Positions 54,062 through 64,000 of a DNA stretch of 64,000 bases are shown here, piece by piece. The notes beneath the pieces are model-generated. The model worked only from the letters and a program-made list of their open reading frames with translations. It ran no database searches and was not told the origin of the DNA. Source of the DNA: Dactylonectria macrodidyma (Eukaryota > Ascomycota > Sordariomycetes > Hypocreales > Nectriaceae); assembly GCA_020744425.1 (NCBI GenBank), contig JAGMUV010000026.1, forward strand, positions 186,001 to 250,000, given 5' to 3'. The position numbers and the translations under genes are program-made. Within the stretch, counting starts at the first letter, position 1; each line of letters opens with the position of its first letter.

Positions 54062-57000
54062 TTATCCTGACCAGTCCCACAGCTCGGCTTTTCTGATCGT
54101 TGCGTCGCTCAACCGTTCCAGCCTCCACTCCGCTGCAACCATGTTGTCGGGCACCTTGTTGCCTACGAAGTCCCTCTCTCGCGCCTTTGACAGGAGCATG
54201 ATGCCGTCCAGCGACTTGCATCGTGACAGCTGCACGTACAGACTGTACGGGTCGCATTGTGTCGGGACCACCTGACCGTCGATGCTCGTCGTCCTGGTTC
54301 CGCGCAGTTCGAGGGCAACCCGATCTAACGTTTTGCTTTGGACTTTGTAGTCCGTACATGCGAAAGCCGCGGCGCATGGCAGCCCCCGCCTACTGACGTT
54401 GTTCTTCTGCCACGGCCGCTTCCTCTGGCACTCTATTTTGATGCTGATAGGCGTCAGGAGGATCGTGCCGGGCGGCATACCGACGAAGCGGAGGTCTCTC
54501 GTCGTCTCCGACGCGAGCACGATCCCCGCCGGAGGGCCAAAGTGGAGGATGATATCGGCGTCGACGTGATAGCCCGGGTGCGCCTTGTCGAGGATGACGT
54601 CTAGCGCCGCGTAGCTTGCTCCGTTGACCAGCTTCAGTCCTTGGTGGGTGTTCTGGTTCACGACGACGGGCATACCCGGAACGAACATGAGGACGGCAGG
54701 TACCGGGATGGCGCTGTCGTCTCCCTGGTTGAGGATCATGACGGCTTCCTCCTCACTCGGCTCCCCGTCCTTCCATCTGTGCTCGGAGATGAAGATGCGC
54801 AGCGGCGCCCTCCGCTCCTTCTGGAAACAGAGGGACGCCTCGATGTTCAGGTTCCAGCGGTTTCTGTTCAGCGGCGTCACCACCGTGATGCCCGACTCCC
54901 ATGGGATCTGCCTGTCCTCCCGGTAGCAGGTGCTATTCAGTAACTCCAGGTCTGACTGGTCTTGCACGCCCTGGCGCACTCGCGTCAGCAGCCGCTGCAG
55001 TTGTGGATCGCCGGCGGCGCGGACTTGTTCGTTTAGCATGACCACCGTCGTGAACTTGTTCCATAGCGCGTGTGCCCTGTCGTGCTGGTACCTCTGCTCA
55101 GCTGTGAACGATCGTTCTTCGTCCCAGGCGATGGCCGTGCTCGGGAGCAGGATCGATCTCTCCTGCACGGGACGGAACTGGTGAAAGTCTCCGCAGAAGA
55201 GGACGGTGGGGATCCCACCGAAGTCGCGGGCAGATCCTCGGAGCTGGCAGAGCCGTTCGTTTACGGTGTACAGTGTCCTCGCCCCCAACATGCTTACCTC
55301 GTCTATGATCAGCAACCACTTCTCCTGCCACTCGGCCGTGGTCTGCCCATCGATACGGAGACCAGAAGAGCTGGGCGCTGCAAAGCCGTCCGGCTCTACT
55401 CGGCGAGACCGCGCCGCCGTATCTTTGGAGAACCCGCATGCGGAGTGGATGGTGATCCCGTCAATGCTTGCGGCGGCCGTTCCCGACGTCGCCGTTAGCA
55501 ACAGACGGTGCGACATCCCCCTGCTCGCGAACAGCTCGGCGACGGCACCAATGACTCGTGATTTCCCCGTGCCGCCCTCGCCGCCGACGAATTGGCAGAG
55601 CTGAGATGTCCCTTGTTCATCGCGACGTACCCGGTCGAGTTGGCGGCATATCAGTCGGAAGGCGATGCTCTGTCTCTCGTTGAGCGTGAACGCCTCAGCC
55701 AGTTGCCTCCCTGCCTCGGAAAACGACGTCGACGGGCCGAAGTGGATGCTCGTCGAAGGACCTGTGCCCCGGACTGAGGCCCCCGGATCGGCACTTGTGA
55801 GACCCTCGCCCTGCTCGCCGAACCCGTTCGGCTCACAGTCCACAGCTGAACCGTGACCTATGGTGTCGTCGTCAGGCCGGCCTTGTATTCCCTGGATCAT
55901 CCTTTCTCTCTCTTTCGACACATTCCTTTGCTGCGACTTGATGGACCTGATCAACCCCTGTCCTGGTACATCTGCCCCCAGAAACGGTCCTTCTTGGGCG
56001 TCCAGCCCCTGCTCGTTAAATATCGCACGGCACGGCTCGTCCATTGAACGCAAGGCCACTTGGTGGAATCGACTCAACTGCCGTATCATTCTCGAGATCT
56101 CCTTCGAGCCGGCCGTGACCTGGTTGGCTCCCATCGTCGTCCTCAAGACGTCGATGAGGCGGATTGCGTTGGCGACGCCGTCCGACCGGAACGCCCGACC
56201 CGGTCCCTCATCACCGTCGCCCATATCCGGGCCGATCGCCTCGGAGGCGGGATCGCCGTCCCCGGATTGGGCGGCCCACTGCTTCGCATCGCGTTTCGCG
56301 TCTTCAGCCGACCGGTGAAGGAGTTGGATGTTATCTGCGAGGAAGGACATCCTCCGGGGCAGCGCCTGTTTCTGTCTTTCCCAGATGGTGTTGATATCGC
56401 CTGATGTCTCGGACGAGAACAATTCCCACGGCACGAATATTGCGAGATGCTGGACTGCCGCCCTACCATAGCAACGTCAGCTTTTGGGCAGACATGTCAA
56501 GCTATTCGCGTGCTCGCTACGTACCTCTTATGGTAGACCTCGCCTTCGTCGCTAAAGTCCGTACTCAGGTAACCATCGAAACAGACGACAGCGTGCTCGC
56601 CGGGCTTTCGCAGCGCTTGCACCCACGTCTGCGAGAGGGGCCACGAGCTGTCGAATTGCACCTCCCCCCAGACTCCTGCTCCGTTGCTCCTCCGCTTCAG
56701 CTTGACTACGGACATGTAGTCGTACAGCGACAGTCCCTGCAGTAGTCCGCCGCGGTGCGGGTATGCTTGCAGGAAAGAGATCCTTTGTCCGGCCTCTTCT
56801 AGGAGTACCGTCTCCTCGACCTGCTCGTCCGCCATCTCCATGCCGCTCTGGCGTCGCAGGTGCCGCCACCGTCGGAAGATGTGCCAGTAAAGGGAAGATG
56901 CATTAAGGAAGGTCCAGCCATGGTTGCTCGCAAACTCAGTAGGATACCCTAGCAAATGAGCGACGACTTCGACCTGCGACAGCGGCCGGTCTGTGAAGAT

Positions 57001-60000
57001 GCGATTCGCGACTCTCATCAGGAACTGGCGCGTTCTGTTCTGGTCTCGCTTCGCCTCCTCCGTCTGGCTCTCGGTGACCGACTCGTTCAGGACGGGGAGC
57101 AGTTCTGCCGCTGCGGCCACCCTTTTCCACACCGGATCCTCGACCTTGGTTGCATAGTTGGTCACGTAGAACACGATGGCCATGGTCTTGCACTGAGTCG
57201 CGATGAAGGAGATGTCGTGGTTGTGTCGCAATCCTACCGCCATGGCCTTGTTCCACCGGTTCACCATGCTGTGACTTCGCCGGATCTGCAACACTCCGCT
57301 TTCAGTGAACGCCGTCCTCTCCACTAATCTCCACGGCGCCTTGAACCGGCACGGATCTCGATTCTTGCGCTGTCCCTTGATGGAGTATTTCACGCACGTA
57401 GGGCTGTGGGTGTGGATCTGGGTAGCGCCTGCGCAAAAGTTGCTTTCCTCGTCGAACGAGGAGGCGAACTGCTGGCTGTTCCGCAGCAGCGACGATATGT
57501 CCGACGTCACGGACCTCTCCGCCTGCACCACCGAGGAAGCCTCCTGGTCGAGATCCTACATTTATCGACTCTCATGTTAGATAATGCGTTCCTGAGTCGC
57601 TCTTGCGCGCGGGGAACCAACCTCCTCGAAGACGCTGTCGATGTACCGGATGACTCTCTCCCGGTACTCCGCTTGATCCTCCCCCGCGACATCTCCGAGT
57701 ATGGAGCTGAGGTGCATGTTTCCCTGGAGCCAGAGCAATCCGTGGACGTGGAGCGCCCCGCGCTCGTTAGTCTCCACAGCCCCAAAGTACCTGCTGATCC
57801 GCCCAAACACAGAATCCACTCCCACCTTCACGTAGTGTTCGAAGAACATGGACATCTCCCGGTGGAAGAAGACTGCTGAGCTGAGGGGATCCGAGACCGC
57901 CAGCCGTGCTCGCTTATATGCTAGGTCGAGGCTCGTTAGAAAGGCCTCGGCTTCGTCCGGATCCCGCGTCCGATATGCAGCAAGCCTGAGCTTGACCGGG
58001 TTTGTGATGTCGTTCGGGTTCAGCGTGAACCATATCGCGGGTATGCCTTCCCGTATAATGAGCGACTTGATCTTCCGCCGCATGCTCAGCCGGCTCTCCC
58101 TCGACATTGGCTGGCGGAACCCGTACAGCGACAGGCTCCTCAATAACTGGCCAACGGCCTCGTCACCCGTCTTCCTGGTCGTCTCCAGCTCGACTTTGGC
58201 CGCCTCCAACCTCTCCGCGCTCAGCGAGCCTACAATGCGCTCCACCTCCGGGAAGTTCTTCCTCGTCACGCTGAGCATGCTGACGCGACGATTTCTCGAC
58301 CTCACTCCCATGTTGAAGACGAGAAAGGCGAAGACGTGATGTGTCGCGAACCGGCCGCCGTGGCGCTGGAGCACCACTTTGGCCCACGTCTCTAGGGTCA
58401 TATTTCGCGACGAGACGAGACTCCGCGCCCTGGCCTCCGCTTCGACGCTTCCATCCACCTCACCGCCCACGTCCGTGAGGCTCTCCTCGGCCTGGCGTGG
58501 GCCCCCTCTACCGATAGGAAACAGAGTCGGGAACGTCTTTGCAAAGAACGGTGCGTCGAAGGGATCGGCAAAGTCCTCCCCCCTGGACACGAGAATATAG
58601 GGTTCACGCGTGTCTCCATGTCGCACCTCGGCCGATCCCGCCCACATCCCAGCCCGTATTTCGTAACGGGCATCATCATGGCGCAGAGCATCGTAGACAT
58701 ACCGCAACTTCTCCGCGTCCGCGATATCCGGTCGCCCATCGAGGGCGAACATCCCGGACGAGCTGATCTCGTGGACCGGGCCGGCAGCGGCGGTAGCACT
58801 ATCGACGTTCTCGTCTCCGGCTTCACAATCGGCATCCACTGATTTCCCCGCCGCGTCCCCCCCGATGCCTGCATCGAACCCGTGGCCCAGCGTTGCCAGC
58901 ACTTCTCGAATATCTACGCTTCCCTCATCCTCCAAGCCGCGCTCTGTGGGTGGCACGACTTGTGCCGTTCGTGCCTTCTCCCACGCCGACGGCTCGTCCC
59001 GTTCCAAACGCTCATAGACTTGGTATGGCACACCGTGCGACGGTGCATTCCAGCTATCCAGTTCCGCCGTATCAATGTCGATGTCGACATACAAAGGATT
59101 GTGCCTCTTCAGCCACACTAGGGCCCTTTCCACAACTCGGCGCCGCACCGAGAGCAGTGCCGAGAGATCGCTCGGCGCCGGCCTCTCCGGCCCCTGCCAC
59201 GACACGTGAATGTCATCCATAACCTTCAGGAGCGGATGCGGAAGCACCCTTGTCGCTAGCTCCTGCACGTTGTTGGGGAATACCGTGATGTGCCCCTTGA
59301 CATGCCTCGGATATCTCACATTCTGCCGGTGCCCCTCTGGGATGCTGTACTTGGTGATGAAGCCGTAACACGAGTTCAGCGCGATGAGCTTCTCCTCCAC
59401 CGGCGTGAGGCCCTTCAGCTCATCGGGAAACATGTGCTCGCATCCTAGCTTGGTGTGCAGCTGTGCGGCCGGAGACAAGGCGCCTCTCTTCAGTTGTCTC
59501 ACGCAATCCGCACACCCACGAATCTTCCCCCCCACAGGGAAGCACCGGAGGCACTTGAAGGGTGATCCATCGCGCTTCTCGACAGGACTTGCCATCCACC
59601 TGTCCCACTCAACATCTTCCAACTCTGCCCTGCTGTACTTACGGTAGCAGAACATGCAGGTGAGGATCGGTAACGTCCTCGTCTCATGAAACGCCTTGTA
59701 AAATTCCTGGACCGTCTTCACCTTCCTCTCGTGAGGCACAGGCGCACACCATTCCTGTCCGTGTGAGAGTCGTTCCTTCTCCGCAAACTCTTCATCGAGC
59801 GCCTCTAAGACGCAGGCGAGGTCCCCCGCCTGTTCTTCCTCGTCCCTCTCTCGGCGGACCGCGGCCCTCTTGCGCTTCGGTGCTGGCTGATCAGTGCGGC
59901 CAGAACCCGCTCTCTTCCTTCCCGGCTGCGTACTCGGCCCCGCAGGAGGAGCACCGTCCTCCGCCGCATCCTCGGCCTCGCCGGCGACTTGGCCGAACGA

Positions 60001-60651
60001 CTCCACTGTCCTCGTCCGTTTCCATTGCCAAATATTGTCGTTTCTCGACTCCTCGGAAATATCAGCCACCGTCCGAAGCCCTAGATCTGCGACCAGAGAC
60101 CTTCGCCCAGCCTCCAGCATTTCCTCCCATGGACGGGAATCTGATCCCGCGAGCATCGCCGTATTCAGCTGATTGTGCGCCTCTTCCTCGCTGGCCGGTC
60201 GTGGGGCTAACGGCACCCCGCTGCCTCCGTCTATCTGAACGGACCGGAACAATGTTCCAGGCCTTGCAAGCTGGTTATTTCCCGGCCTTGCAGCCTCGTT
60301 GTTTCCCGGTCTGCCTTCTAGGCTCCTTGGCTGCCTCTCGACGCTGCCAGACTCCCTCGGTTTCCGACCCCGCCGCCTGCGAGAACCCTCCTCCCTCGAT
60401 TGTTCGTACTCTCTTTGCGTCGCCTCTAAAATGTCGGCCGACGTCCGGATGCCGAGACTCGCCAGCCCTGAAGCGTCGACCGGTCCCGGTGCCACTGAGT
60501 TGCTCTCTGTCCTAGCTGCCTCCTGGAACTGCCGCTGCGCAGCCTCGAAGATGTCCGCCGATGTACGGATTCCCAGACCGGCAAGCGCAACGTTCTCGCG
60601 GTTGCGCGCATCCCGTCGGCGGAACTGCTCGGCTAGACTCTCCTTCTCCAT
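54062..60651 (-). CDS. Helitron H2 Rep-helicase (RepHel)
   Basis: Three exons (60,651-57,622, 57,555-56,525 and 56,462-54,062) give 2153 aa. The N-terminus bears three copies of a short motif (LGIRTSADIFEAAQR, LGIRTSADILEATQR and LGLRTVADISEES) that H1 lacks. From EWCAPVPHERKV on, the protein parallels H1: zinc knuckles (TCMFCYRK, FKCLRCF, CADCVRQ), the Helitron N-like region, HUH LHVHGLLW near residue 965, Tyr motif FYVTNYATK near 1140, and the PIF1 helicase with GGEGGTGKS near 1650, LLIIDEVSMLG and LYVQLSRCKSLDG. Intron 1 (66 nt, GTTGGT to GTAG) and intron 2 (62 nt, GTACGT to GTAG) are in the same places and phases as in H1. No stop or shift interrupts it, so it is a strong candidate for an active transposition protein. 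Confidence 0.93.
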
Positions 60652-60984
60652 AACGAATCGCCTTTACTAGCTCTCCTACCTTAGTATTTCTGCCACGCTG
60701 TACAAAACACGACGCAGGGCCCCAGATAAATAATCCTACCACCTTGTCCATGACCTCCTACCGCCCGACCCTCCGACCCTGGGCCTTGCTCCTGCGTAGT
60801 CCTAGAATCCGTCCTCTACGTCTCAACCCGGGTTTCCCCTGATCCTCTGCTCCGGCAGAAGCGGAGATACCATTCCACCCAGGGCCGCAAAGGCAGGCTA
60901 TATTGCCTTGAATCGATGGTGATATCTTCCGGGCGTCTCAATGTCTGCCGTCTTCTGCCCTCGCCAATCGATTTGGCGGAGATA

Positions 60985-61326
60985 TTAAGGTTTTCTGTCA
61001 CATATCTGGATATCGGATTTCTACGGTTATGATAACAGTCAAGCTTTCTGTCTTTCGTCATAGGCGTCCATAGCCACTGGCCTCGTCACCGGCCTCGTCA
61101 TCGGCCTCGTCATCAGCCTCATCACAAGACCGGCCTTTCCTCTGATCAGGTGAATAGCTAGATAAATTCAAATAGTCCGTAGCATCCGGACCGTCTCGGC
61201 TGTCCGATATCATCCGAGGTCATCATCAGTCTCTTCATCTATAAGACTGACCCAAAGACCCTCATTAGATAGGATGAATAGCAAGAGCTTCTCAAACATA
61301 TGATCACTTCCATCTGCTAGATGCAA
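60985..61326 (-). repeat. Partner of the diverged repeat at 2049-2372
   Basis: The minus strand matches 2049-2372 with scattered differences. It lies in the region between the divergently oriented RepHel and passenger genes of H2, so it may hold part of their promoters. A run of GACGAGGCC-type units (about 61,075-61,125) shows small internal duplications compared with the other copy. A minus frame (61,061-60,816) adjoining it was not recognised. Confidence 0.75.
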
Positions 61327-61485
61327 CATTTTCTCCTCTAACACCGCGTCCGTCACAACACCCGGTGGCTCGACCTAGGCGGTGTGTCAAAAATTTGGGA
61401 TGAAGCCCTTATATGAGCCCCTCATGCACCCCCCGACTCCTTGCCCCTTTCCATGCATTGCTTCGGCCTTCAACCTCTGCTCGAC

Positions 61486-62548
61486 ATGTCTCGGCAAGTG
61501 ACCTTCTCGAATACCATCCACCTGCGAGACTTTGTGGACAGCATCACGGACGACCCGAGTCGGGAAAACGCACCCAACTACGTCGAGATCCAGGCTGACG
61601 TCAACATCTTTGAGGAGGACGGCTTCTATACTTCTAGCATCGACATCGAGCCCATTCGCACCCGCATTCATGCCTATTTGACGCGAGAAGAGCGCGACCT
61701 CTACACCCCTAACACCTTCTTCTATGCCGACGGCCGCTTCTCCGCCACCCAGTCCGTGGGCGGCACACTAGAGATCAGCGTCCAGGCCCTCAGTTTGTCG
61801 AGGTACGTCACGACTCACACTCGGTCTCACACGGCCTGACCTTCCTAGACACCCTGGTGACGTCTCCGACTTCGAAGAGTATCGCCGCTACTTACCAGGA
61901 CAGTGGCTCCCGATAGTGACCGTTATCGGATCCGTGCCATCACCTAACGACAACACCAGCGACCCTTCTGAGCCTCGCCGGTTCACCGTTGAAACATCCG
62001 TGTACGACGCCTCAAAGGCATCTCCGGTCCCGTTATCTGTGGCTTGTTTCTTTGAAAATACGAAGCGGTGGCAAAAAGTCAGAACACCATCACCGGGAGC
62101 TCTCCTGAGCATCACCGCCAAGGTAGCTGGTCGCACCACTGACACCAATCATTTGGCCCTCCGCGTCCTGGACTTGGCCTACCTGCCGAGGCCTGCCCAA
62201 GTCCCCCCGGCCACGCCGACTCCGACCGCTACTCCGCCTTCAAAGCGGTCCGCTCGCTGGGAGGGCCGGGCTACTCCATCCACCCCTTCAAAGAGACAGC
62301 GCGTCTCCGAGGGCGCCAGCGACGTTGCGGAGCCATCCTATGGGAATCCAACTTCGCAAGAAGCGACAGGAGGCCGCCTCCATCTACCGCACCTAGCGGA
62401 CAACGCCTTACCCAATCCCCCATCTCCGTTGATTATAGCTGATGCTGAGGAATCCTCAATCACATTAGCCCCTTCCCCCAGTCCTGATGGTGGAACACGG
62501 CCGCATCGCAGCCGGCACCCCCCTAAGAAATATGCCGATAGAGAGTAG
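61486..62548 (+). CDS. Helitron passenger gene, possible OB-fold protein
   Basis: Exons 61,486-61,802 and 61,849-62,548 are joined by a 46-nt intron (GTACGT, CTGAC, CTAG, phase 2), giving 338 aa. An in-frame ATG also exists at 61,453. The first 240 residues look like two globular beta-rich parts: DFVDSITDDP, YVEIQADVNIFEEDGFYTS and FFYADGRF, then FTVETSVYDAS, LSVACFFENTKRW and LLSITAKVAGR. The order resembles tandem OB folds of single-strand DNA-binding proteins, but no diagnostic residue proves this. A Pro/Ser-rich region with KRSARWEG and PSKRQRVSEG (possible nuclear signal) leads to a basic end RHPPKKYADRE. It lies between RepHel and MYND, antiparallel to both. A DNA-binding helper of transposition is an inference. 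Confidence 0.6.
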
Positions 62549-62676
62549 ACAATGGTCACTGCCATGGTGTCAGGCGCCTCTACATTTGAATGTATTTCTC
62601 CCTTTCACCCTCCTGTCCTATACCTAGCCATGACTCTCGATCTTGCAAGGCGACTCTTGCAAGGTGACTCCCCTGC

Positions 62677-63222
62677 TCAGTTACTTTCTTCGTCCCGAGA
62701 TACACACGCTCCCCTGTGTGTCTTCCAGTCTGCCTTCTGGTGGTCTTTGCCACAGTATGCCACAGCTTTGCACCGCCCGCACTTCCTGATCCCTTCTATC
62801 TTTCCGCACACCGCGCAAACTATGGCTTCCACCTGAGCCTCGGCCCCTGCTCCAACTTCGAACATCTCCTCCTGGATGGCTTGTCGCGTCTGGCTTTCGC
62901 ATTCGCCTTTCCCACACACTCCGCTAACAAGAACTCCAACGTAGGGATCACCCTCTTTGTGAAGAAAGGACATTGGCGTCTGTAGAACGGTCGCGATGGG
63001 TGATCCGCAAATTCCGCCAAACGGATTAGATGCTGCGCGACAAGCCGGTTCGTGTTCTTTTAAAAAAGGCAGTACTGCACGTTGAAAACGATAGGCGTAT
63101 GAATCATCTTGCCGGGCATAGGATAGGGGCCTGACGAGACTCTTTGAAATCTCGTGAGTAAAATTCAGACCTTCAGGGATATTGTCGCACGAAAATTGGA
63201 ACCGAACCGGGCACGTCGACAT
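62677..63222 (-). CDS. MYND zinc-finger passenger gene of H2
   Basis: From ATG 63,222 a single exon encodes 181 aa; the frame is open upstream to 63,264 without another ATG. The N-terminal 130 aa include FSCDNIPEGLNFTHE and FLKEHEPACRAASNPFGGIC, with conserved Cys/His, then CGKGECESQ. The C-terminus is a MYND finger: CAVCGKIEGIRKCGRCKAV and AYCGKDHQKADWKTHRGAC (C-x2-C, C-x2-C, YC, with a His where many MYND domains have Cys, and a terminal His-Cys pair). MYND domains bind zinc and short proline-rich peptides in partner proteins. The gene is the first inside the H2 5' end and is converged on by the passenger gene 128 bp away. It is intact here but nonsense-mutated in H1. Confidence 0.88.
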   Translation of the reverse strand: MSTCPVRFQFSCDNIPEGLNFTHEISKSLVRPLSYARQDDSYAYRFQRAVLPFLKEHEPACRAASNPFGGICGSPIATVLQTPMSFLHKEGDPYVGVLVSGVCGKGECESQTRQAIQEEMFEVGAGAEAQVEAIVCAVCGKIEGIRKCGRCKAVAYCGKDHQKADWKTHRGACVSRDEESN

Positions 63223-63567
63223 GTTCACGATGAGAGAGAGGACGGTAGATGCTGTATCTTGCAATCAAATAAATTGACCACAATGGTTGTAATCGTGAGC
63301 TTTTGGGAGAGTGAGTGCCAGTAATATGACTCCGCCCGGATTGCTATTAAGGTTTTCCTAATGTTTTGTAAAGAGCCTTGATACGTTTCAAGTCTCGACA
63401 TGCCAATCACGCCTCACAGTCGAGCTTGGGATGACGTCACGGTGACCAAGCTACTGATCTTGTTGCTTCATCCAAATTTCATGTCAGCTCAAAATATCAG
63501 CTCAAAACCCCAAAATTTTCTCAAGTTGCGTTGGCCGATTTTCGTCTTTAACTTCGTTCCTCAAGGC

Positions 63568-63791
63568 TCTTTTTGGGCAGACCGCTTGCGGTTTGCGTCT
63601 CCTGTGGCAGGCACGAGCCACAATGGCCTGAGCTTGCTGAGGTAACCGAGTTCCCACGTACAGGCGGCTAATACATCCGCGCCCGGGCGCCGATTTAATT
63701 TCCCGCGCCCGGGCGTGGCAGGCGTCGCGTTCATCCAACGCGCTCCTGTCGCGTACAAATTCACTGGCAAATCAACGTATATTGGGCGACA
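63568..63791. other. H2 outer end and 5' flank of the MULE gene
   Basis: After the H2 limit (63,605) the flank holds two copies of GCGCCCGGGCG (about 63,678-63,718) that form palindromes. These may lie in the terminal repeat of the MULE that starts at the right edge, but its other end is outside the window. Confidence 0.4.
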
Positions 63792-64000
63792 ATGAGTCGG
63801 CGAACATTCCCTGATGATGCCCTTCCACCTGAAGGCACGTACGAATCGCGCGAAACTCTGTTGGCAGCTATCAATTCTTGGGCGAAATCTAGAGGCTATG
63901 CATTCACGACGGGGAAGTCTTCGAAAACGTCAAACGGCCGGGTCAAAGTTGTATTCGCATGCGATCGGAACGGGCTGCCACCAAGCACATCTGTCGGACG
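63792..64000 (+). CDS. MULE transposase N-terminus, cut by the window edge
   Basis: ATG 63,792 opens a frame that runs to the end of the window, 69 codons. It reads PPEGTYESRETLLAAINSWA, SRGYAFTTGKSSKTSNGR and VVFACDRNG, the FAR1/WRKY-GCM1-like DNA-binding start typical of fungal MULE transposases (compare the domain near residue 260 of the MULE at 25,559-28,483). The rest lies outside, so intactness is unknown. Confidence 0.75.
   Translation, partial: MSRRTFPDDALPPEGTYESRETLLAAINSWAKSRGYAFTTGKSSKTSNGRVKVVFACDRNGLPPSTSVG

Larger units (their letters stand above)
53666..63605 (-). mobile_element. Helitron H2 (autonomous type with passenger genes)
   Basis: The 5' end (right side) shows ACAGGAGACGC (63,605-63,595) followed inward by GCCTTGAGGAACGAAG (63,567-63,552 on the minus strand). 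The 3' end (left side) shows CATAAAAACCTTTCG and CTTCGTTCCTCAAGGC (53,681-53,666 on the minus strand). The content is MYND gene (-), passenger gene (+), RepHel (-), with a repeat shared with 2049-2372 in between. The length is about 9.9 kb. The exact terminal bases are not proven. Confidence 0.75.

Noticed and set aside
59763..60670. Long plus-strand frame of 250 codons opposite H2 RepHel N-terminus
   Set aside because: Pro/Ser/Arg-rich shadow of the real minus-strand frame.

Overview
The window looks like a transposon-rich accessory region of a filamentous ascomycete (Pezizomycotina, probably Eurotiales-like). The evidence is short introns of about 45-100 nt with GTRNGT donors, CTAAC/CTGAC branch sites and YAG acceptors, a Zn2Cys6 transcription factor, an NmrA-like reductase, a NACHT/ankyrin-type relic, and one large element whose decay looks like repeat-induced point mutation (RIP). 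All family names come from reading motifs by eye; no database search was possible.

Layout. 1-2.8 kb: decayed sequence and one diverged repeat. 2.8-7.3 kb: two apparently intact host genes, a Zn2Cys6 regulator (-) and an NmrA-family oxidoreductase (+), separated by a TA-flanked MITE. 7.5-15.9 kb: a pogo relic, a 5'-truncated Ty1/copia element with its 3' LTR, a hAT element with perfect 19-bp TIRs, a truncated gene whose basic tail resembles a Helitron passenger gene, a solo LTR with target-site duplication (TSD), and a deletion derivative of a Helitron. 17.7-22.2 kb: a small ET79/aegerolysin-like gene, a NACHT-type pseudogene, a PiggyBac element and a membrane-anchored RING-H2 gene. 22.6-29.1 kb: a pogo-like element with an intact 758-codon transposase ORF, split by an intact MULE (81-bp TIRs, 8-bp TSD). 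29.3-30.7 kb: rearranged pieces of a second Helitron family.

31-51 kb is a nest. A RIP-decayed Helitron (H3) was entered by an intact pogo element (36.0-38.2 kb), by a 9-kb Helitron (H1, 41.0-50.1 kb) and, in its 3' flank, by a 427-bp LTR miniature (TRIM/SMART-like). The copy at 15.2-15.9 kb acts as the empty site for H1 and for the miniature. 51.7-53.3 kb holds a retropepsin-like pseudogene and a Helitron helicase tail (H4). 53.7-63.6 kb is a second Helitron (H2) on the minus strand, and a MULE gene begins at the right edge.

H1 and H2 are the most interesting part. Both carry a seemingly intact three-exon RepHel gene with introns at identical positions. Both are bounded by the same 16-bp motif in inverted orientation, and both have a MYND zinc-finger gene just inside the 5' end. 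H2 also carries an antiparallel, possibly OB-fold gene between MYND and RepHel. H1 keeps only a possible tail of that gene, and its MYND copy has three nonsense codons. This suggests a fungal Helitron lineage with a dedicated passenger module.
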